A stretch of DNA of 41,539 nt, from positions 42,864-84,402 of the forward strand of contig JAFMGZ010000010.1 in assembly GCA_017854855.1 (NCBI GenBank), read 5' to 3'. The stretch is from Sulfitobacter sp. Lineage in GTDB: Bacteria > Pseudomonadota > Alphaproteobacteria > Rhodobacterales > Rhodobacteraceae. Under the pieces are notes generated by a model that was not told where the DNA came from, did no database searches, and worked only from the letters and a program-made list of their open reading frames with translations. The position numbers were made by a program, and so were the translations under genes. Positions within the stretch are counted from its first letter, which is position 1. Every line of letters starts with the position of its first letter. Below are positions 1 to 7,459 of this stretch, in pieces.

Positions 1-1101
1 GCAACAATCGGCGGGATCGCGGATTGGTATGCGGTTGTGGCGATTTTCAAACGCCCCCTTAACCTGCCCTTTCCACATACCGCTATCATCCCCAACAACC
101 AGCACCGGATTGCCAATAATCTGGGGGGCTTTATTGAAAACAACTTTCTAGCCAAGGAACCGGTTGCGCAGAAATTGCGCGAAATCGACTTTGCCGGAGA
201 AATGTCCAATTGGCTGGCCTCGCCCAGCCGGGCGCGGTCCTTGTCCGTCTTTCTGGTTCGACTGGTGCCGCAGTTGTTGGAAACCGTGGATCAAAAAGGG
301 CTGGTTCGTTTTGCCTCTGACCGGATTGCCGGTCAATTGGCCCAGACCGATATCGCGCCTTTGGTGGGGGATGTTCTGACTTCCTTTACCAAGGAAGGCA
401 GGCACCAGCGGTTGCTGGATGAGGTGATCACTGCGATGCACCGTTTCTTGAATAATGCCGATACGCTGGATGTGATCCGCGGGAAGGTCCAGAAAGAGCT
501 GCCCTTGCTTTTCAATATCTTTCAGGGTGACCGGCTGATCCTGAACCGTCTGGTGCAGGCCGCCACCGAACTGCTGGATGAGATCAAGGATGACAAGGAC
601 CATCCGCTGCGTGCCGAGTTTGAGACATTTCTCAAGGATTACATCCGCCGGACCAAGCGCACCAAGGGCTTTGCCCGCCGGATCGAGGCGCTGAAACAGC
701 AGCTTTTGGCGCGGCAGGAACTATCGCAGGCGGCCCAAAGCATCTGGAGCAGCTTGCGCAGCTATGTGCTGGCCGATGTGCGCAAGGAGGATTCCGTGCT
801 GGTGGCCCGTATGACAGATCTGTTCGTGGACGTCGGCACCAAGCTGGAAAGCGAGCCCGAACTGCGCCGTGACATCAACGAAGGGATGGTCACGGTCCTG
901 TCCAATCTGGTCGAAGAGCAGCGCGGCAATATTTCGGCCTATGTCGCGGAACAGGTCAAAGCCTGGGACATCCAGCAATTGCTGACCCTGATCGAGGTGA
1001 ATGTGGGCCGGGACCTGCAATATATCCGGTTCAACGGTATGATCATCGGGGGATGTGTTGGGGTTGCCCTTTATGTCGTGGAATCTCTGTTGTTGCCGTA
1101 G
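1..1101 (+). CDS. DUF445 family membrane protein, 5' end cut by the window
   Basis: The reading frame is open from base 1, and the residues before the GTG at 37 (a DWYAV stretch) continue the family pattern, so that GTG is internal and the true start lies outside the window. The visible 366 residues show the DUF445 signature near the N-terminus: a hydrophobic stretch, then R-P-L-x-L-P-x-P-H-T-A-I-I-P, then a long charged helical region. The C-terminus carries a hydrophobic segment (GMIIGGCVGVALYVV) that should be a membrane anchor. DUF445 proteins are predicted inner-membrane proteins of unknown function, usually a little over 400 residues, so only some tens of residues are missing. It ends 52 bases before the phasin gene on the same strand. 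I infer no link to PHA from position alone. Family assignment is firm; function is unknown. Confidence 0.85.
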   Translation, partial: ATIGGIADWYAVVAIFKRPLNLPFPHTAIIPNNQHRIANNLGGFIENNFLAKEPVAQKLREIDFAGEMSNWLASPSRARSLSVFLVRLVPQLLETVDQKGLVRFASDRIAGQLAQTDIAPLVGDVLTSFTKEGRHQRLLDEVITAMHRFLNNADTLDVIRGKVQKELPLLFNIFQGDRLILNRLVQAATELLDEIKDDKDHPLRAEFETFLKDYIRRTKRTKGFARRIEALKQQLLARQELSQAAQSIWSSLRSYVLADVRKEDSVLVARMTDLFVDVGTKLESEPELRRDINEGMVTVLSNLVEEQRGNISAYVAEQVKAWDIQQLLTLIEVNVGRDLQYIRFNGMIIGGCVGVALYVVESLLLP

Positions 1102-1153
1102 GGGGCCCGGTTTCCTAGACTGAAGCCCTGATCCCACAGCCCCGGAGGCACCA

Positions 1154-1582
1154 ATGGCAGACAAGAAAGACAGCAACCCATTCATGGACATGTTCCAGAA
1201 CTTTGGCAGTTCGATGAACATCCCAAGTCCGGACCTGAGCGTATTGATGGACGGCCACCGCAAGAACCTGGAGGCCTTGCAGGCAGCGGCACAGATCGGC
1301 ACGCAGACGTCACAAGAGCTGATGGCAAAACAGCGCGCAGCACTTGAGGCTGCCTTGTCTGACATTTCGGATGCGGTGCAGGAGGCACAGGCCAGTGGTG
1401 CCGATCCATCCGCGCTGATGACCGGCCAGATGGAAATGGCAAAGCGGTCCTTTGACGCCACGGTCAAGAATGCAACCGAGATGTCGCAGGTCGTGCAGCA
1501 AGGCAGCACAGAGGCTTTTGATATTCTCAAAGACCGGGTGATGGCCAGCATTTCAGACATCACAAGCGGCAAGAAATCCTGA
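1154..1582 (+). CDS. phaP: phasin (PHA granule-associated protein)
   Basis: This encodes a 142-residue, mostly helical, Ala/Gln/Met-rich protein with no signal peptide and no membrane segment. An N-terminal N-P-F-x-D-M-F motif is followed by amphipathic helices with heptad-like spacing (about residues 30-130). This is the build of small phasins, which coat polyhydroxyalkanoate granules in the cytoplasm and control their number and size. A clear GGAGG ribosome-binding site lies 6-10 bases before the ATG. The PHA synthase and depolymerase genes lie about 3-5 kb downstream, which supports the call. No phaR regulator gene is visible beside it, although phaP and phaR are often adjacent in alphaproteobacteria. 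A strong inverted repeat follows the stop codon. Small helical proteins can mimic phasins, so some doubt remains. Confidence 0.8.
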   Translation: MADKKDSNPFMDMFQNFGSSMNIPSPDLSVLMDGHRKNLEALQAAAQIGTQTSQELMAKQRAALEAALSDISDAVQEAQASGADPSALMTGQMEMAKRSFDATVKNATEMSQVVQQGSTEAFDILKDRVMASISDITSGKKS

Positions 1583-1602
1583 CGTTCACATCCTGAAACG
1601 AC

Positions 1603-1678
1603 AAAGGCCGGGTAAGACACGTTTTCGGCAAAGCCTGAAACATCAGGTCGCTTGATAACGCTTTGTCACCCGGCCTTT
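1603..1678. terminator. Nested inverted repeat between convergent genes, probable bidirectional terminator
   Basis: An outer perfect 11-bp stem (AAAGGCCGGGT at 1603-1613, ACCCGGCCTTT at 1668-1678) encloses about 54 bases. These hold a second stem (CAAAGC 1629-1634 / GCTTTG 1660-1665) and an inner CTGA-aaca-TCAG hairpin (1635-1646). It sits between the phasin stop (+) and the hydrolase stop (-), where a bidirectional terminator is expected. T-runs flank it on both strands. The branched layout is more elaborate than a plain terminator. Confidence 0.6.
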
Positions 1679-1700
1679 TCGGCGTCACATGGTCCTGCGC

Positions 1701-2474
1701 TCAGGCGGCGTATGTCGGTTCTGAATACAGCATCGCCTTGAGGCCTGTGCGGTCAAACTTGGACCAATTTCCTTCGGGCTGGGACAAACGATCCGCAATC
1801 GCATAGACTGCTGCCGGATGATGGCCCAGGCCGCAATGGCTGGCCTTTACCTCGATATTCTCGGTGTTGTCAGTGTCTTGTTCGATACAATTCTGCCATG
1901 CGCAGATGCCATCGGACTTGCTGTAGATCGCGGTTGTCGGCACGGGGGGGGCCTTGTGAATGGCACCGCCCATGTGCTGTTCGCCTTCATCCACGCTTTG
2001 GCCGCTGGCCATCTGATAGACGCGCCACGCATTGGTGGCACGCGGGTCACCGCGGAACGGGCTGCCCATGGTGATCACCTGACGCACCTTTTTCGGCATG
2101 ATCTTGGCCAGTTGGCGGGCATAGATGCCGCCCAGGCTCCAACCGACGAGACTGACTGTCTGGTCGTATTTATCATGAAGCTCTTCCACCCGCGCGATCA
2201 GCCCCTCTTCGATGCCGGGCAACGGGCCAAAGTTCAGGCCCATATCCCAGCCGTAGGAAGAGAAGCCTTTTGAACGCAAAAACCGCCGCAGGGCGACGGT
2301 TGATCGGTCAGACGTTGTGAGGCCGGGCAGGACCAGAACGGGCTGCCCCTGTCCCCTTGGGGCCAGGGCGGTCAGCGTCGGCAAGGCCGCGGCAAATCCA
2401 AAAAGTTCTGGTATCGCGCGACCTTCGAGCATCAAAAGCAGCTTGCTGGGTGGTGTAGTACTGGTTCCAATCAT
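1701..2474 (-). CDS. alpha/beta hydrolase, lipase-like
   Basis: This predicts a 257-residue cytoplasmic alpha/beta-hydrolase. The nucleophile elbow G-W-S-L-G-G places Ser at about residue 113. The oxyanion region L-V-L-P-G-L lies near residue 50, a candidate catalytic Asp is in Y-S-K-S-D-G, and His in the A-S-H-C-G-L-G-H-H stretch. The start was set at the ATG at 2474 because AGGAG lies 7 bases upstream; an in-frame codon at 2522 would add 16 residues but has no such site. It lies downstream of the WS/DGAT gene on the same strand (135-base gap), so it may hydrolyse wax esters, triacylglycerol or a related acyl ester. That role is inferred from position only. The family also includes lecithin-like acyltransferases and general esterases. 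Confidence 0.75.
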   Translation of the reverse strand: MIGTSTTPPSKLLLMLEGRAIPELFGFAAALPTLTALAPRGQGQPVLVLPGLTTSDRSTVALRRFLRSKGFSSYGWDMGLNFGPLPGIEEGLIARVEELHDKYDQTVSLVGWSLGGIYARQLAKIMPKKVRQVITMGSPFRGDPRATNAWRVYQMASGQSVDEGEQHMGGAIHKAPPVPTTAIYSKSDGICAWQNCIEQDTDNTENIEVKASHCGLGHHPAAVYAIADRLSQPEGNWSKFDRTGLKAMLYSEPTYAA

Positions 2475-2489
2475 GGTCGGACTCCTGAT

Positions 2490-2509
2490 TTGCGCAACAA
2501 AATTGCGCC
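2490..2509. promoter_or_regulatory. Paired TTGCGC motif upstream of the hydrolase gene
   Basis: The palindrome TTGCGCAA (2490-2497) is followed five bases later by a second TTGCGC (2503-2508), just before the hydrolase ribosome-binding site. TTGC-rich dyads are the type of site bound by PhaR repressors of PHA granule genes, so this is a candidate operator. The match is loose and no phaR gene is in the window. Confidence 0.25.
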
Positions 2510-2609
2510 ATTGACCCAGCAAACCGATAAAATATTACCCTGTCAATGATGGCCTAACGTCAACTGCGCTGACACAGGCACATCTTGTCGCGCCCAAACA
2601 CGGCTGTGG

Positions 2610-4028
2610 TCACGCGGCAGGGCTATGCGCCTTGGCGACCGCCGCCTTGAGTTCTTCAAAGGCATCGACGAACAGATCGGCAAGGGCATCCGCATCGGGC
2701 ACAGCCTGATGATCGGCGGTCAGGCCGAAATCAAGATGGTCCAGATAGCTTTGGACAGTGACATTCAGGGCGACGCCGTGGATCGGGATTGAGACGGGAT
2801 AAAGCGCGGTCACCTTGGCCCCTGCGCAATACAGCGGAAAGGGCGGGCCTGCGGTGTTGGAGATCGTCATATTCACGATCTGCGGAATGACATTGGCCAT
2901 TTTGGACGCGCCATACAGCTGCATCAACCCCGGCAGAAGCGTCGGTGCCCCCACCAGCGTGAAATCCGACATTGCCGCCTCTTTCGCGCCAGATGCGAGC
3001 GTCTTGGACGCGCCCGATTCCTGCTTGATCTTGGCAAGACGCTTGAGCGGGTTGCCGTAGTTCGTGGCCAGCGGCACATTCATGCCAAAGACCTGGTTGT
3101 TCATATCCGAATTGCCCGCCTCGCGCATGGAGATCGGGACAAAGGCCACCAGAGCCGCATCAGGCAATGCTTGTTTTTGCATCAGGTATTTGCGCACAGC
3201 ACCGCTGGTGATGGCCATGACCACATCATTCAGTTTGCTGCCGGTCGCCTTGCTGATCGCTTTGACATCCATCAGCGATACCGATCGTGCCGCATAGCTG
3301 CGCTTGGCGGTGATGGTGACGTTAAAGGGCGTGCGGGGGGCAAAGATCTGCGGCAGCCCTATCTTGCCGGAAAAGACCGGCGCGATCATGTCGGTTAGCT
3401 GGGTCATCATCTTTGGCACGTTTTCCAACACGGTCAGCTGCTGGCGCACAAGATTGGACATGATGTCATTCATGGTCAGGATCGCGCGTTCCGGCGCGCT
3501 GGGGATGCGCACCTCAGGCTTGGCTGGTGCCGGTTTGACCTCGCGCGGGGTCTCGCTCAGATCATAGAGCGCCTGGGTGATGACCATACCGGCCCCACCG
3601 TCGACGGCGGCATGATGCACTTTTGAGTAGAGGGCCGCCTGCCTGCCCTCCAGCCCTTCGATGACGGTGAATTGCCAAAGGGGTTTGGACCGGTCCAGCC
3701 GTTCTGCGTGCAGCTCTGCCACCTTGTCCTCAAGCTGTTTGCGGCTGCCGGGCCTGTCGAGCTTGGCCGACTGGATGTGATAGTCAAAGTCCAGATCGCC
3801 CGCGTCAACCCAACCGGGATGGTCCAGTTCGAATGCGGCCTTGGCCAGTTTCATTCCGAAAATCGGAATGAGATGGACGCGGCCTTTGAAAAACTCAGTG
3901 AAATGTTTGTGGAACGATCCCTTGAAGCCTTTGGGCAGATCATAAAGGGTCAGGCCCGCCACATGCATCGGGGTTTCATCTGTTTCCATATACAGAAACG
4001 TCGCATCGATACCGCTGAGTTGCTTCAT
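2610..4028 (-). CDS. wax ester synthase / acyl-CoA:diacylglycerol acyltransferase (WS/DGAT)
   Basis: At 472 residues this matches the bifunctional WS/DGAT family, which makes wax esters from fatty alcohols and acyl-CoA, and triacylglycerol from diacylglycerol. The catalytic H-H-x-x-x-D-G motif is present as HHAAVDG at residues 138-144. The family's P-L-W (116-118) precedes it, and an N-D-V-V motif follows in the C-terminal half. The N-terminus (L-S-G-I-D-A-x-F-L) is typical, and the length is close to the usual 450-490. An AGGA ribosome-binding site lies about 7 bases before the ATG. It is transcribed away from the maoC-phaC-phaZ genes, with a lipase-like gene downstream on its own strand. 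WS/DGAT enzymes are common in actinobacteria and some marine gammaproteobacteria and less usual beside PHA genes. Substrate preference cannot be read from the sequence. Confidence 0.92.
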   Translation of the reverse strand: MKQLSGIDATFLYMETDETPMHVAGLTLYDLPKGFKGSFHKHFTEFFKGRVHLIPIFGMKLAKAAFELDHPGWVDAGDLDFDYHIQSAKLDRPGSRKQLEDKVAELHAERLDRSKPLWQFTVIEGLEGRQAALYSKVHHAAVDGGAGMVITQALYDLSETPREVKPAPAKPEVRIPSAPERAILTMNDIMSNLVRQQLTVLENVPKMMTQLTDMIAPVFSGKIGLPQIFAPRTPFNVTITAKRSYAARSVSLMDVKAISKATGSKLNDVVMAITSGAVRKYLMQKQALPDAALVAFVPISMREAGNSDMNNQVFGMNVPLATNYGNPLKRLAKIKQESGASKTLASGAKEAAMSDFTLVGAPTLLPGLMQLYGASKMANVIPQIVNMTISNTAGPPFPLYCAGAKVTALYPVSIPIHGVALNVTVQSYLDHLDFGLTADHQAVPDADALADLFVDAFEELKAAVAKAHSPAA

Positions 4029-4176
4029 GAAAAATCCTCGTTAGGGCGGGTTGACGTCGGGTGGCTCTTGATCAGTTACGCAACTCCTTTAGTGTTGGTC
4101 AAGGTTGGGCGCTTGCGGCCGGCTGCCACCCCCAGAGGCCAAAAGAGCCCCGGACGTGGGACATGGGAGGATAGAT

Positions 4177-4335
4177 TTGACGCGCAACTGGACGGAATAT
4201 GATCCGCCCGGCATCGGACCGGATGCCGCCATGGCCATCTTTGGGTCATCGTTTGATCCGCGCGCAGGCCGCACATCCCCGCAGTCCTGCCCCAGTTTGA
4301 ATGATGTCATTTCAACACCATGGAGAACGCGATGA
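4177..4335 (+). CDS. possible 52-residue leader peptide overlapping the hydratase start
   Basis: A TTG start at 4177 has GGGAGG at 4165-4170, an ideal spacing. The frame stays open for 52 codons and ends in TGA at 4333-4335, so its stop overlaps the ATG of the following hydratase gene as ATGA. This is the arrangement of a translationally coupled small gene. The peptide (begins M-T-R-N-W-T-E-Y-D) is Pro/Ser-rich with no membrane segment or known domain, and I do not recognise it. The stretch otherwise serves as the 300-base divergent promoter region between WS/DGAT (-) and the hydratase (+). The frame could be chance, given the high GC. Confidence 0.35.
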   Translation: MTRNWTEYDPPGIGPDAAMAIFGSSFDPRAGRTSPQSCPSLNDVISTPWRTR

Positions 4336-4808
4336 CAGATCTGACCTTTGCCACGATGGCCGACATGGCCGGCACGCAGCTGGGTACGTCTTCCTGGCGC
4401 GAAATCACCCAGGATATCGTGAATGAATTTGCCCATTGCACCGGTGACATGCAGTGGATCCACGTGGATGTTGAGCGGTCCAAAAAGGAAAGTCCCTTTG
4501 GCGGGCCCGTGGCCCATGGGTATCTTACATTGTCCTTGCTCAGCGCGATGGCCATGGAAATTGGCGTCGTGCCCAAAGGCACGGCCGCTGCGATCAACTA
4601 TGGACTTGATAAGGTCCGGTTCCTGAAGCCTGTGCCCGTCGGGGCCAAGGTGCGCCTGCAATCAAAGTTGATATCCTTTGAGCGCAAGGAAAACGGCCAA
4701 TACCTGATGAAAACCGAAAACACGATGGAGATCGAAGGCGGCAGCAAGCCTGTCCTTCTTGCCGAGAGTCTGGCCATTTTGGTGCCCGGCCCGGATGCTC
4801 AAACCTGA
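4332..4808 (+). CDS. MaoC/NodN-like (R)-specific enoyl-CoA hydratase (PhaJ-like)
   Basis: A 158-residue single hot-dog-fold protein of the MaoC dehydratase family. The catalytic Asp39/His44 pair sits in G-D-M-Q-W-I-H, with the five-residue spacing of PhaJ enzymes, and is followed by the overhanging G-G-P-V-A-H-G segment. (R)-specific hydratases of this kind convert trans-2-enoyl-CoA from beta-oxidation into (R)-3-hydroxyacyl-CoA, the monomer for PHA synthase. The ATG at 4332 was preferred to the one at 4320 because GGAG lies 6 bases before it. The PHA synthase begins 16 bases after the stop, so the two are surely co-transcribed, which supports a monomer-supply role. The sequence is closer to the NodN-like branch than to short-chain PhaJ, so chain-length preference is open. 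Confidence 0.85.
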   Translation: MTDLTFATMADMAGTQLGTSSWREITQDIVNEFAHCTGDMQWIHVDVERSKKESPFGGPVAHGYLTLSLLSAMAMEIGVVPKGTAAAINYGLDKVRFLKPVPVGAKVRLQSKLISFERKENGQYLMKTENTMEIEGGSKPVLLAESLAILVPGPDAQT

Positions 4809-4823
4809 CCCGAGAGGTGCGCC

Positions 4824-6530
4824 ATGACTGACGGAAAGAAGATGTCGAAGAATGCCAAGGATATCGCCACGAACGCGGCGGAAAACACCCTTGCGCTCAA
4901 TCCGCTGGTATCGCTGCGGGCCGAGGATATGTTTGGTGCCGGCACCAATATGATGCGTGCCATGGCAGCCCAGCCGCAGGCGATGCTGGAGCAATGGATG
5001 GCCTTTGCCAAGGACACCCAGTCGATCCTGACCCAGTCATCAGATATCGCGCCCGACCCCAAGGACCGCCGTTTTGCCGATACAGGATGGGCCAACAACC
5101 CCTTTTCCAAGGGGATGATGCAGGCCTATCTGTCCTGGGCAGACAAGGTGACCAATACCGTCGAGGAGCTGGATTTGCCAGACAAGGACGCGGCGCGCGC
5201 AAGGCTGGTGTCGTCGATCCTGGTGGATGCGATGGCCCCTTCCAACAACTTTTTCATCAATCCCGCCGCCATGAAGACCTTCTTTGAGACTGGCGGCAAA
5301 AGTGCGCTGAACGGGGTGCAAAACCTGATCAAGGACATGACCGAAAATCAGGGGCTGCCGTCGTCTGTCGACACCAGCAAATTCAAGGTGGGTGAGAACC
5401 TTGCCATCACGCCCGGCGATGTGGTGTTTCGCAATGAGGTGATCGAACTGGTCACCTACCGTCCGACCACCGATCAGGTCAGCCGGACGCCGCTGCTGGT
5501 GGTGCCGCCGCAGATCAATAAATATTATTCGGTCGACATGAGCCCCGGCAAAAGCATGATCGAATTCCTGCTGGCCAATGGCATCCAGCCCTATTGCATC
5601 AGCTGGCGCAACCCCACCGCAGAGCACCGCGATTGGGGCATGGCGACCTATATCGAAGCGCTGGACGAGGCCTGTGATGCCGCGCGCGAGATTTCGGGCA
5701 GTGAGAGCGTGAACATCATGGGGTCGTGTTCGGGGGGCATCACCCTGTCCACCTATGCAGGCTGGCTGGCCAAGAACGGCAAATCGGACAAGATCAATCA
5801 GGTGATCCTGGCCGTTTGCGTCCTGGATACGATGGCCTCAACCGACAGTGACATGGCCGCATTGGTCACGCCAGATACGGTGAAGGCGGCCAAGATGGCC
5901 AGCAAGGCGCGCGGCGTGCTGGACGGTCAGGACATGGCCAAGATGTTTGCCTGGATGCGTCCGAATGACCTGATCTGGAACTATTGGGTCAACAATTACC
6001 TGCTGGGCAATGCGCCGCCTGCCTTTGATGTGCTGTATTGGAATGCAGATACCACCCGGCTGCCTGCGGGACTGCATGGTGATTTCCTTGATATGATCTT
6101 TACCAACCCCTTTCTGGCAGATGGCCCGTCCATGATCGGCGACGTTGAAATTGACATGACAAAGGTCAACCACCCGACCTATGTGATTGCGGGCACGACC
6201 GACCATATCACGCCGTGGAAGGCGGTCTATGAAACCGCCCGGCTCTATGGCAAGGATGCGACCTTTATCCTGTCAAACTCAGGCCATTTGCAAAGCTTGC
6301 TGAACCCTCCGGGCAACCCCAAATCATGGTTCATGAAGGGCACCGCCAAGGCGGGCGACCCTGATGCCTGGTCAGAGAAGGCAGAGAAGAAAGAGGGCAG
6401 CTGGTGGCTGGACTGGGCGGAACTGCTCAAGCAGACCTCGGGCGAGCTGATCAAGGCCCCAAAGACCCCCGGCACGAAAAAGCACCCTGTTTTGGGCCCT
6501 GCACCGGGGACTTATGTCTTTGAACCATAA
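4824..6530 (+). CDS. phaC: PHA synthase, Pseudomonas-like class II (medium-chain-length)
   Basis: A 568-residue poly(3-hydroxyalkanoate) polymerase acting at the granule surface on (R)-3-hydroxyacyl-CoA. The lipase-like box is G-S-C-S-G-G with Cys302. Asp460 (T-T-D-H-I-T-P-W) and His488 (S-N-S-G-H) complete the triad, at nearly the same spacing as Pseudomonas PhaC1. Class II hallmarks from memory of PhaC1 are present: A-E-N-T-L-x-L-N-P at the N-terminus, F-F-E-T-G-G-K-S, the M-R-P-N-D-L-I-W-N-Y-W region, N-P-P-G-N-P-K, and a C-terminal A-P-G-T-Y-V. Length also fits class II (about 560). The ribosome-binding site is GAGAGG. The next gene is a Pseudomonas-type depolymerase, as in the phaC1-phaZ order. 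Alphaproteobacteria usually carry class I enzymes, so lateral origin is plausible. Confidence 0.93.
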   Translation: MTDGKKMSKNAKDIATNAAENTLALNPLVSLRAEDMFGAGTNMMRAMAAQPQAMLEQWMAFAKDTQSILTQSSDIAPDPKDRRFADTGWANNPFSKGMMQAYLSWADKVTNTVEELDLPDKDAARARLVSSILVDAMAPSNNFFINPAAMKTFFETGGKSALNGVQNLIKDMTENQGLPSSVDTSKFKVGENLAITPGDVVFRNEVIELVTYRPTTDQVSRTPLLVVPPQINKYYSVDMSPGKSMIEFLLANGIQPYCISWRNPTAEHRDWGMATYIEALDEACDAAREISGSESVNIMGSCSGGITLSTYAGWLAKNGKSDKINQVILAVCVLDTMASTDSDMAALVTPDTVKAAKMASKARGVLDGQDMAKMFAWMRPNDLIWNYWVNNYLLGNAPPAFDVLYWNADTTRLPAGLHGDFLDMIFTNPFLADGPSMIGDVEIDMTKVNHPTYVIAGTTDHITPWKAVYETARLYGKDATFILSNSGHLQSLLNPPGNPKSWFMKGTAKAGDPDAWSEKAEKKEGSWWLDWAELLKQTSGELIKAPKTPGTKKHPVLGPAPGTYVFEP

Positions 6531-6554
6531 TCACAACGACAAAGGGAAACGGGC

Positions 6555-7394
6555 ATGAGCACCCAGACCATGGAAAAACACGCGACAGGCGACATCACCA
6601 TCCGGATGATCGACGTGAAGGGCCAAAAGCTGCGGGTTGCCACCAAGCCGGGCAAGGCGGGGCACACGCCCTTGTTGATGTTCAACGGCATTGGCGCGAA
6701 CCTTGAGCTGGGATTTCCCTTTCTTGAGGCGCTCAAGGACACGCCGACAATCCTGTTTGATGTCCCCGGCGTGGGCGGCTCTCCGATGCCCGCCCTGCCC
6801 TATCGGCCTGCCAGTCTGGCACGGATGGCCAAGAACCTGCTTGAGATCCTGGGCCACAGTCAGGTCGATGTCTCTGGGGTGTCATGGGGCGGCGGCGTGG
6901 CGCAGCAGTTCGCGCATCAATATCCGCGCATCTGTCGCAAGCTGGTGCTGGTGGCAACGTCGTCGGGATGGACGATGGTGCCGGGCAAGCCCAATGTCCT
7001 GTCCAAGATGGCCAGCGTCAAACGCTATACCGACAAGGGCTATATGCGGTCTATTGCAGCAGAGATTTATGGCGGGGATTTTCGCCGCGATGACACGCTG
7101 ATCGGGGCGCATGCCTCTGGCATGAAACCGTCCTCAAATGCGGGCTATATGTTGCAGCTGCTGGCAATGACGGGCTGGACCAGCGTGCCGTTTCTATGGC
7201 GGCTCAGGCAGCCGGTTCTGATCTTGTCGGGAACGGATGATCCGCTGATCCCCATTGCCAATGCCCATCTGCTGAACAAGCTGATCCCGCGCGCGCGCCT
7301 TGAGCTGATCGACAACGGCCATCTGTTTGTCGTGACCCGCCCCCAAGAGACCGCCCTGATGGTCGAGGCGTTTCTGGCAGAAGATCACGACTGA
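6555..7394 (+). CDS. phaZ: intracellular medium-chain PHA depolymerase
   Basis: This 279-residue alpha/beta hydrolase matches the intracellular depolymerase that mobilises medium-chain PHA in pseudomonads. The nucleophile is Ser110 in G-V-S-W-G-G, with Asp229 in G-T-D-D-P-L-I-P and His256 in D-N-G-H-L-F. The spacings (119 and 27) equal those I recall for P. putida PhaZ (Ser102/Asp221/His248). Other shared stretches are F-N-G-I-G-A-N-L-E-L, F-D-V-P-G-V-G-G-S and M-V-P-G-K-P. There is no signal peptide, as expected for a granule-bound intracellular enzyme. It starts 24 bases after phaC with AAGGGA upstream, so it belongs to the hydratase-phaC-phaZ operon. A GC-rich hairpin follows. Confidence in the family is high. 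Confidence 0.92.
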   Translation: MSTQTMEKHATGDITIRMIDVKGQKLRVATKPGKAGHTPLLMFNGIGANLELGFPFLEALKDTPTILFDVPGVGGSPMPALPYRPASLARMAKNLLEILGHSQVDVSGVSWGGGVAQQFAHQYPRICRKLVLVATSSGWTMVPGKPNVLSKMASVKRYTDKGYMRSIAAEIYGGDFRRDDTLIGAHASGMKPSSNAGYMLQLLAMTGWTSVPFLWRLRQPVLILSGTDDPLIPIANAHLLNKLIPRARLELIDNGHLFVVTRPQETALMVEAFLAEDHD

Positions 7395-7408
7395 CAACAG
7401 GCAGGCAG

Positions 7409-7440
7409 CCGGCGGGGCACGCAGGGTGCCTGCCCGCCGG
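7409..7440. terminator. GC-rich hairpin between convergent phaZ and aminotransferase genes
   Basis: CCGGCGGG (7409-7416) pairs with CCCGCCGG (7433-7440), and the inner GGCA/TGCC can extend the structure. An overlapping GGCAGGCA/TGCCTGCC pairing competes with it. It lies 15 bases after the phaZ stop and 20 before the convergent aminotransferase stop, so it probably ends transcription from one or both sides. No long T-run follows. Confidence 0.5.
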
Positions 7441-7459
7441 ACGTCCTGTGGCCTGCACA

